Positions 1-4,749 of a stretch of DNA of 6,267 nt are shown here, one piece after another. Position numbers and translations under genes: made by a program. Origin of the DNA: JAVBLT01 sp031553315. Its GTDB lineage: Bacteria > Verrucomicrobiota > Kiritimatiellia > RFP12 > DVOR01. The notes beneath the pieces were generated by a model, which was not told the DNA's origin, ran no database searches, and saw only the letters and a list, made by a program, of their open reading frames with translations. The DNA lies in the NCBI GenBank assembly GCA_031553315.1, contig JAVBLT010000060.1:1-6267 (forward strand). The letters are read 5' to 3'. The stretch's first letter is position 1. Every line of letters begins with the position of its first letter.

Positions 1-108
1 CGTTCGATCGCTGACACCATGTATGAATGCAATTTTCCCTTGTGAATCCTTACCTTCTTCACAGGCTCGAATCGCGCTCTCTCGGATCGCTTGTGTGTGT
101 CTTTTCAT
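1..108 (-). CDS. N-terminus of a helix-turn-helix protein (partial, cut by window edge)
   Basis: An ATG at 106-108 opens a frame that stays open for 36 codons to the window edge. It begins MKRHTQAIRESAIRACEEGK and ends SQGKIAFIHGVSDRT. The last part fits the classic helix-turn-helix spacing (Q-x-x-I-A-x-x-x-G-V-S-x-x-T), with a charged, probably helical segment before it. This is the usual start of homeodomain-like HTH proteins such as IS630/IS3-type transposase N-termini or small DNA-binding regulators; which of these it is cannot be decided from 36 residues. No Shine-Dalgarno sequence precedes the ATG, but a TATAAT box lies 7 nt upstream, suggesting a leaderless mRNA. The surrounding DNA is more AT-rich than the operon upstream, so recent acquisition is possible. 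The frame and HTH pattern are visible in the sequence; the family is inferred. Confidence 0.5.
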   Translation of the reverse strand, partial: MKRHTQAIRESAIRACEEGKDSQGKIAFIHGVSDRT

Positions 109-115
109 GCACAAA

Positions 116-144
116 ATTATATTACATAAGAACGGAAAACACAA
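116..144 (-). promoter_or_regulatory. Candidate sigma-70-type promoter for the HTH gene
   Basis: On the minus strand a perfect TATAAT (116-121) lies 17 bp downstream of TTGTGT (139-144), which matches the TTGACA consensus in its first three bases. The expected transcription start, about 7 nt after the -10 box, falls at 108-109, on or beside the first base of the ATG at 106-108. The mRNA would then have no 5' leader. The match and spacing are read directly; promoter activity is inferred. Confidence 0.5.
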
Positions 145-145
145 C

Positions 146-171
146 AGAAACTTGTTCTAATCAGCGTTTCT
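146..171. repeat. Short inverted repeat upstream of the HTH promoter
   Basis: AGAAAC (146-151) and GTTTCT (166-171) are perfect 6-bp inverted arms separated by 14 bp, just upstream of the putative -35 box of the HTH gene. It could be an operator or simply chance in AT-rich DNA. It has no adjoining T-tract, so it is a poor terminator for the operon that ends at 214. I see no clear intrinsic terminator anywhere in 109-213. Confidence 0.25.
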
Positions 172-213
172 TTAATCTGCTCTCAGCTCGGCAAAGGTCG
201 GCGGCGATGTTTC

Positions 214-1368
214 TTATTGCTCTTTTGGTTCCGGTTCGAGGCGGATGACCGTGATCTCGCTGGGTGCGAAGAGGCGTAGCTGAGGTCCCCATTGGCCGGA
301 GCCGCGCGAGATGTAAAGGCGCATGTCGCCGATGGAATAAAGCCCCTGGAGAAAGAAGTCGTTGAGCTTCCAGCTGAAAAAGTGGAAGGGGAAGATCTGG
401 CCGCCGTGGGTGTGGCCCGCGAGCTGGAGGTCGACTTTGCCTTCGGGCACATAGCGGGTCTCTTTGGGGGTGTGGGCGAGGAGGATGGTGTAGGGATCCG
501 ATCCGGCGGGGCGGCTGGCGAAGGCGGTGGCGTAGTCGACTTTCATGCGGCGGTCGTAGGGGGAGTTGGAGGTGCCGCGATAAGGCACGCCGGCGATGTA
601 GAGGTCGGGTGAAATGGCTTTTCCGCTGTTTTGAAGCCAGGTGATTCCGGCTTCGCGGATGGCTTGCTCGGCCATGCGTTCGCCCACGTAGAGGTCGTGG
701 TTGCCGGCCACGGCGTAAATGCCGTGCCTGGCGTGGAGGTCTTTCAGAAGCGAGAGATGGGGGCGGATGTTGTCGGAGCGGTCGTCGAGCGTGTCGCCGG
801 GCAGGAGAATCAGATCGGGATTCAAGGCGTTGGTCTGCTCCACAATGCCGCGCATTTTGGCGAGGGGCAGGGTGCGGTGCAGGTGCAAATCGGCGAGGAC
901 GACGAGTGTGACGGGGGCGGTGATTTTGGGCGAATGGAGGGTGAGGGTGCGCAGTGCGGGTACTTTCAGACCGCTGTAGAGCGCGTAAAACCCGGTCAGC
1001 AGGGCGATGGCGATGGTGATCAGGTCGGCTTTGCGGATGACGGCGCGGTCGCCGAGGAAGGCGTGGAGGGTGCCGCCGCTCAGCCAGTAGGCGGGCTTCC
1101 AGCAGAGTTCGCGCGCAATGAGGAGGATGAGCAGCAGGTAGGCCGTGACGAAGAGGGTGTAGAGGGTGTGGTAATACAGGCTGTAGAGGATTCCGCTGCC
1201 GTGGCCGGAACGGTCGAAGGTGAGCAGAGGCGCGAAGAAGGCGATGATGAAAAACGCCAGAAGCGACCCTTTGGCAAGGAGGCCAAGGCCGCTGCCGGCT
1301 GTGAAGTGAAACGTCATGAAGGCGGCGCCGAAAATGGAGCAGGTCGTCATCAAAAGGGCGACGGTCAT
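214..1368 (-). CDS. Membrane-anchored calcineurin-like metallophosphoesterase (YkuE/LpxG-like)
   Basis: A 384-residue protein. The N-terminal third is hydrophobic, with about four predicted membrane segments (roughly 2-20, 29-50, 67-87 and 114-132). A soluble catalytic domain runs from about 150 to the end. The full dinuclear-metal signature is present: D160-L-H162, G191-D192, G222-N-H-D225, H299 (in LLAHTP) and G318-H-T-H321-GGQ. The family hydrolyses phosphomono- or diesters with two divalent metals. Relatives include Bacillus YkuE and the chlamydial UDP-diacylglucosamine hydrolase LpxG; sequence alone does not settle the substrate. I chose the ATG at 1366-1368 because AAGGA lies 7 nt upstream; the open frame extends back to 1440 inside the preceding gene, but that stretch is not protein-like. 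It is last in the speA operon, 10 nt after the dehydrogenase stop codon. Family assignment is firm; the biological role is not. Confidence 0.9.
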   Translation of the reverse strand: MTVALLMTTCSIFGAAFMTFHFTAGSGLGLLAKGSLLAFFIIAFFAPLLTFDRSGHGSGILYSLYYHTLYTLFVTAYLLLILLIARELCWKPAYWLSGGTLHAFLGDRAVIRKADLITIAIALLTGFYALYSGLKVPALRTLTLHSPKITAPVTLVVLADLHLHRTLPLAKMRGIVEQTNALNPDLILLPGDTLDDRSDNIRPHLSLLKDLHARHGIYAVAGNHDLYVGERMAEQAIREAGITWLQNSGKAISPDLYIAGVPYRGTSNSPYDRRMKVDYATAFASRPAGSDPYTILLAHTPKETRYVPEGKVDLQLAGHTHGGQIFPFHFFSWKLNDFFLQGLYSIGDMRLYISRGSGQWGPQLRLFAPSEITVIRLEPEPKEQ

Positions 1369-1375
1369 GAGGGGT

Positions 1376-1380
1376 TCCTT
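1376..1380 (-). promoter_or_regulatory. Ribosome binding site overlapping the upstream stop codon
   Basis: AAGGA on the minus strand, 7 nt before the ATG at 1366-1368. Its first two bases are also part of the TAA stop (1379-1381) of the dehydrogenase gene, giving TAAGGA. This fixes the start of the phosphoesterase and suggests that its translation is coupled to that of the dehydrogenase. Confidence 0.8.
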
Positions 1381-2575
1381 ATGCGTTGAACACGGTGCCT
1401 TCGATGACTTTCCAGGGCAGGCCGTGGCGGTTGAGCGCATCCATGAAGGGGTCGGGGTCGAACTGTTCCATGTTGAAGACGCCTTGGCCTTTCCAGGTGC
1501 CGCTCATCATCATGAGCGCGCCGATCATGGCGGGGACGCCGGTGGTGTAGGAAATGGCCTGGGCTTTCACTTCGCGGTAGGATTCCTCGTGGTCGCAGAT
1601 GTTGTAGATGTAGACTGTTTTGGGGGTGCCTGCGGCGTCGCGCCCCTTCACCTGGCAGCCGATGCAGGTCTTGCCTTTGGTGAGCGGTCCCAGCGAGGCG
1701 GGGTCGGGGAGGAGGGCCTTGAGGAATTGAATGGGCACAATCTCCCGCCCCTGGAATTGCACGGGGTCGATGCGGGTCATGCCGATGTTTTGAAGCACTT
1801 CGAGGTGTTTGAGGTAATTTTCGGAGAAGCTCATCCAGAACCGCGCGCGCTTGAGGCCGGGGATCCAGCGGCCGAGCGATTCGAGCTCTTCGTGATACAT
1901 GAGGTAGGTGTTGAGCGTGCCGAGGTTTTCGGGCATGGCGAAGGGGTGTTTCACGGAGAGGGGGGCGGTTTCAATCCATTCGCCGCTTTGCCAGTAGCGC
2001 CCGGGGGCGGTCACTTCGCGGATGTTGATTTCGGGGTTGAAGTTGGTGGCGAAGGGCTGGCCGTGGTTGCCTGCGTTGCAGTCGATGATGTCGATTTCTT
2101 CGATGTGCGGAATGTAGTGTTTCTGGATGTAGGTGCAGAAGATGCTCGTGACGCCCGGGTCAAAGCCCGATCCGAGCAGGGCCATCAGGCCGGCTTTGCG
2201 GAAGCGCTCGTCGTAGGCCCATTGCCATTTGTATTCGAATTTGGCGGTGTCGAGGGGTTCGTAATTGGCGGTGTCGAGATAATGCACGCCGGTTTCGAGG
2301 CAGGCGTCCATGATGTGAAGGTCTTGGTAGGGGAGGGCTACGTTGAGAACCATGTCGGGCTTGAAACGCCTGATCAGGGCCGCGAGCTCGGGCACGTTGT
2401 CGGCATCGACCTGGGCGGTTTCCACGGGGCGTGGAAGCTGGGCGGCCAGGGCATCGCACTTCGACCGGGTGCGGCTGGCGAGCATGATATGGGTGAACAC
2501 TTCGGGAAGCTGTGCCAGTTTGTGCGCGACCACGCCGCCCACGCCGCCGGCGCCGATCATCAGAATTCGTGCCAT
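1379..2575 (-). CDS. Carboxynorspermidine/carboxyspermidine dehydrogenase (CASDH, saccharopine dehydrogenase family)
   Basis: A 398-residue enzyme of the usual CASDH length. A Rossmann fold opens at residue 4 with the dinucleotide loop G8-AGGVGG14. S34-R35 and the following basic residues after the second strand suggest NADPH preference. Further family motifs are GSGFDPGVTSIF (135-146), KGKTCIGC (300-307) and AISYTTGVPAMIGA (340-353). The KTCIGC and ISYTTGVPAMIGA blocks are, from memory, typical of CASDH rather than of fungal lysine-pathway saccharopine dehydrogenase. CASDH reductively condenses aspartate semialdehyde with putrescine (or diaminopropane) to carboxyspermidine (or carboxynorspermidine), the SAM-independent spermidine route. 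The arginine decarboxylase gene 20 nt upstream supports putrescine as substrate. The ATG at 2573-2575 has AAGGAGA 7 nt upstream. Choice between nor- and homo-substrate is not resolvable from sequence. Confidence 0.93.
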   Translation of the reverse strand: MARILMIGAGGVGGVVAHKLAQLPEVFTHIMLASRTRSKCDALAAQLPRPVETAQVDADNVPELAALIRRFKPDMVLNVALPYQDLHIMDACLETGVHYLDTANYEPLDTAKFEYKWQWAYDERFRKAGLMALLGSGFDPGVTSIFCTYIQKHYIPHIEEIDIIDCNAGNHGQPFATNFNPEINIREVTAPGRYWQSGEWIETAPLSVKHPFAMPENLGTLNTYLMYHEELESLGRWIPGLKRARFWMSFSENYLKHLEVLQNIGMTRIDPVQFQGREIVPIQFLKALLPDPASLGPLTKGKTCIGCQVKGRDAAGTPKTVYIYNICDHEESYREVKAQAISYTTGVPAMIGALMMMSGTWKGQGVFNMEQFDPDPFMDALNRHGLPWKVIEGTVFNA

Positions 2576-2582
2576 GATGGAA

Positions 2583-2589
2583 TCTCCTT
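2583..2589 (-). promoter_or_regulatory. Ribosome binding site of the dehydrogenase gene
   Basis: AAGGAGA on the minus strand, 7 nt before the ATG at 2573-2575 and inside the 20-nt gap after the speA stop codon. It is a near-perfect Shine-Dalgarno match and confirms the start; no separate promoter fits in this gap. Confidence 0.85.
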
Positions 2590-2595
2590 GAAGAA

Positions 2596-4521
2596 TTAAA
2601 GTTCGAAATAGGTGTAGCCGCGCAGGCCGTTTTCGTAGGCCTGGACGATCTCGCGCCGCTCGGCGGGGGTAATGCGTTTGGCTTTGAGGGCCGATTCGGT
2701 GAGGCGGCGGAAGCGGTTGACGAGGTCGGGGGTTTTGTATTCCACGTAGGAGAGTACGTCGCCCACGGAGTCGCCCTCCACTTGTTCCTCATACTCCACG
2801 TCGCCGTCGTCGTCGAGGTGCACGCTGACGACGTTGGTGTCGCCGAAGAGGTTGTGCAGATCGCCGAGGGTCTCCTGATAGGCGCCCACGAGGAAGGCGC
2901 CGAGAATATAGTCTTCGCCTTCCCGGATGGGGTGAAGGGGGAGCGATTTTTTCACGTCGTGCAGATCAATGAATGTGTCGAGGCGGCCGTCGCAATCGCA
3001 GGTGATGTCGGAAAGCTGCGCGGAGCGGGTGGGTTTTTCGTTGAGGCGGTGAATGGGGAGAATGGGGAAGAGCTGGTCGATGGCCCATGCGTCGGGCAGG
3101 GATTGGAACACGCTGAAATTGCAATAGTAAATATCGGCCATGAGTTCGTCGAGGCCGAGGAGGTCTTCGGGCACATATTTGAGCTTGGGGATTTCGGCTT
3201 TGATGCGGGTGAGGATGTGCCAGAAAAGACGGTCTGCCGCGGCGTGCTGGCGCAATGAAATGAGGCCGTGTTTGAAGCCTTTTTGAATTTCTTCGCGGTA
3301 GTAGAGAGCGTCGTTGAAATATTCGGGAAGATTTTTCGTGCGCAGGTTTTTGGCCACGTCGAGCAGGTTGATAATGCATTCGGGCAGGTCGGCGCCCATT
3401 TCGCCGGGCGGGTTGGCCACTTCGTAATTGGCCACGCCCAGCACGTCGACGAGGAGGACTGAATAGTAGCCGATGAGCGCGCGGCCCGATTCGCTGATGA
3501 TGGTGGGGTGGGCCACGCCCGCATCGTCGCACGCGTTCATGATGCCTTCGACCACGTCGGCGCAATATTCGGAGATGTCGTAGTTCGCGCTGCTTTCGAA
3601 ATTGGTGTGGGAGCCGTCGTAGTCGATCGCGAGGCCGCCGCCGATATCCAGGATGCCCATCGGCGCGCCTTCTTTCACGAGGCCCACATAGAAACGCGAG
3701 GCTTCTTTGATGGTGTCGCGGATTTCGCGGATGTTGGGCACCTGCGAACCGAGGTGGTAGTGGAGCATTTCCAGGCAATCGAGCATGTCGTTGCGGCGGA
3801 GGCGGTCGACGGCCTGAATGAGCTGTGAAGGCGTCAGCCCGAACACGCTTCTGTCGCCGCCCGATTCCGACCACTTGCCGCCCACGCGGCTTGAGAGCTT
3901 CACGCGCATGCCGATGCGCGGGCGCACGCCGATCTTTTCGGCCACTTGCAAAATAATTTCAAGCTCCTCGACCGATTCGAGCACGAGCATCGTCTGCAGG
4001 CCCATTTTGAGGGAAGAGAGCGCAAGCTGCACGAATTCGGCGTCTTTGTAACCGTTGCAGACGATGAATGCCTCGGGATCGTGCATATAGGCCAGCGCGG
4101 CGATGAGCTCCGCTTTTGAGCCTGCTTCGAGGCCGTGGTGCCAGGGGCGGCCGTGGGTGACCACATCAAGCACCGCCTGTTGCTGCTGGTTGACTTTGAT
4201 GGGGTAAACGCCGCGGTAGACGCCTTTGTAGCTGTAATTCTCAATCGCTTTGGCAAAGGACTCGTTGAGCAGGCGGATGCGCGCCGCCAGCAGATCGCTG
4301 AAGCGCAGCAGCACCGGCAGGCCGATGTCGCGCTCGTAAAGCCCCTGTACAATGTCGTAAAGCTTAATGGCGCGCTCTTTGCCGCCATGCTTGAGGTTCA
4401 CGGCGGCGAACCCGTCGGGCGTGATTTCAAAATACCCGTTGCTCCATGCCGCCACGTTGTACAGCTCCGCGCTGCGCACCGCGCTCCAGCCTTCAAGCGC
4501 ATCCTTCAGGCGTTTAGACAT
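2596..4521 (-). CDS. speA: Biosynthetic arginine decarboxylase
   Basis: A 641-residue PLP enzyme, close to the roughly 630-660 residues usual for biosynthetic SpeA, that decarboxylates arginine to agmatine in the cytoplasm. In order: an N-terminal segment with GYFEI (29-33); the alanine-racemase-like barrel with VYPIKVNQ, where K109 is the PLP-binding lysine; LHYHLGSQ (253-260); DIGGG (292-296), which binds the phosphate; ESGRA (344-348); the SpeA-specific inserted helical region (about 370-460); then ITCDCDG (506-512) with the catalytic cysteine C508; and LVGAYQETLGDLHNLFGD (544-561). All expected active-site blocks are intact. I chose the ATG at 4519-4521 because GGAAGGG lies 9 nt upstream. 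An upstream in-frame TTG at 4552-4554 adds 11 residues, but its GGAGGG touches the codon with no spacer. First gene of the polyamine operon. Confidence 0.97.
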   Translation of the reverse strand: MSKRLKDALEGWSAVRSAELYNVAAWSNGYFEITPDGFAAVNLKHGGKERAIKLYDIVQGLYERDIGLPVLLRFSDLLAARIRLLNESFAKAIENYSYKGVYRGVYPIKVNQQQQAVLDVVTHGRPWHHGLEAGSKAELIAALAYMHDPEAFIVCNGYKDAEFVQLALSSLKMGLQTMLVLESVEELEIILQVAEKIGVRPRIGMRVKLSSRVGGKWSESGGDRSVFGLTPSQLIQAVDRLRRNDMLDCLEMLHYHLGSQVPNIREIRDTIKEASRFYVGLVKEGAPMGILDIGGGLAIDYDGSHTNFESSANYDISEYCADVVEGIMNACDDAGVAHPTIISESGRALIGYYSVLLVDVLGVANYEVANPPGEMGADLPECIINLLDVAKNLRTKNLPEYFNDALYYREEIQKGFKHGLISLRQHAAADRLFWHILTRIKAEIPKLKYVPEDLLGLDELMADIYYCNFSVFQSLPDAWAIDQLFPILPIHRLNEKPTRSAQLSDITCDCDGRLDTFIDLHDVKKSLPLHPIREGEDYILGAFLVGAYQETLGDLHNLFGDTNVVSVHLDDDGDVEYEEQVEGDSVGDVLSYVEYKTPDLVNRFRRLTESALKAKRITPAERREIVQAYENGLRGYTYFEL

Positions 4522-4530
4522 TCTCAATGA

Positions 4531-4537
4531 CCCTTCC
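4531..4537 (-). promoter_or_regulatory. Ribosome binding site of speA
   Basis: GGAAGGG on the minus strand, 9 nt before the ATG at 4519-4521. It decides the start in favour of this ATG over the TTG at 4552-4554. A second purine run, GGAGGG (4555-4560), lies further upstream without a suitably spaced start codon. Confidence 0.7.
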
Positions 4538-4561
4538 GAAACGAAAAACGACAACCCTCCC

Positions 4562-4578
4562 GGCGCTTACAAAGCGCC
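4562..4578. repeat. Hairpin in the speA leader
   Basis: A perfect 7-bp inverted repeat with a 3-nt loop (GGCGCTT-TGT-AAGCGCC on the minus strand) lies about 40 nt upstream of the speA ATG, just before a spare purine run (GGAGGG). In the RNA it would form a stable stem-loop in the 5' leader. There is no following U-tract, so it is not a classical terminator. A regulatory role is possible but not shown. Confidence 0.5.
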
Positions 4579-4609
4579 AAGTGGAGTAAAGTTGCCACAC
4601 TTTGCTTTT

Positions 4610-4637
4610 TTTATCAAGGTAAAAAAACGTGATTCAA
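4610..4637 (-). promoter_or_regulatory. Weak candidate promoter of the speA operon
   Basis: In the AT-rich part of the intergenic region, TTGAAT (4632-4637) is followed after 16 bp by GATAAA (4610-4615), each matching the sigma-70 consensus at four of six positions. It would start an RNA near 4603 with an 80-nt leader containing the 4562-4578 hairpin. A second -35-like TTGATA (4612-4617) has no good -10 partner. Chosen mainly by position between the 4681-4727 hairpin and speA. Confidence 0.3.
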
Positions 4638-4680
4638 GCCTTTTCACGCTTTCTTCCGATGGCTGCGCCTTTAAATAAGG

Positions 4681-4729
4681 AAACCGGCCCGGGCAAGGCG
4701 GCATTCCGCCGAAGCCCGAACCGGTTTTT
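4681..4729. terminator. Strong intrinsic-type terminator hairpin between the surface-protein gene and speA
   Basis: Outer arms AAACCGG (4681-4687) and CCGGTTT (4721-4727) continue inward through two possible G-U pairs and CGGGC/GCCCG pairing, then a small asymmetric internal loop, to a GGCGG/CCGCC stem with a 4-nt loop. On the plus strand the stem runs into TTTTT (4725-4729), the classical terminator form, although no plus-strand gene is seen. On the minus strand, the sense of the gene ending at 4750, the stem is followed by only TTTCCTTATTT. It lies 20 nt after that gene's stop codon, so it most likely terminates it, perhaps in both directions. Confidence 0.75.
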
Positions 4730-4749
4730 CTCAATGAATGCGCGATGCT

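Larger units (their letters stand above)
214..4521 (-). other. Three-gene operon: speA, carboxyspermidine dehydrogenase, metallophosphoesterase
   Basis: The three genes are co-directional with gaps of 20 nt and 10 nt, no internal promoter-like or terminator-like sequence in the gaps, and a Shine-Dalgarno at each start. The unit is bounded upstream by the hairpin at 4681-4727. It supplies the first step (arginine to agmatine) and the condensation step of the SAM-independent spermidine pathway. Genes for agmatine-to-putrescine conversion and for carboxyspermidine decarboxylase are not in the window and must be elsewhere if the pathway is complete. Confidence 0.8.

Noticed and set aside
27..248. 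A 73-codon plus-strand frame in the left flank
   Set aside because: It runs into the 3' end of the phosphoesterase gene, has no Shine-Dalgarno and no recognisable pattern; the opposite strand offers a better promoter-linked HTH frame.
631..1389. A 252-codon plus-strand frame opposite the phosphoesterase
   Set aside because: Antisense shadow of a real gene with all catalytic motifs; the translated product is Gly/Val/Glu-rich with no domain pattern.
1369..1440. N-terminal extension of the phosphoesterase by 24 residues
   Set aside because: It lies within the dehydrogenase coding region and is not membrane-like or family-like; the ATG at 1366-1368 has a well-spaced Shine-Dalgarno.
1316..2599. 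A 427-codon open frame on the plus strand covering the whole dehydrogenase gene
   Set aside because: It mirrors the GC-biased codons of the dehydrogenase. Its protein is a low-information mix of G, V, E, F and H without motifs, whereas the opposite strand encodes an intact, recognisable enzyme.
2966..3874. A 302-codon minus-strand frame inside speA
   Set aside because: Out-of-frame reading of speA giving an Arg/Pro/His-rich product typical of shifted GC-rich coding DNA.
4522..4554. TTG start adding 11 residues to SpeA
   Set aside because: Its purine run abuts the TTG with no spacer; the downstream ATG has GGAAGGG at 9 nt.
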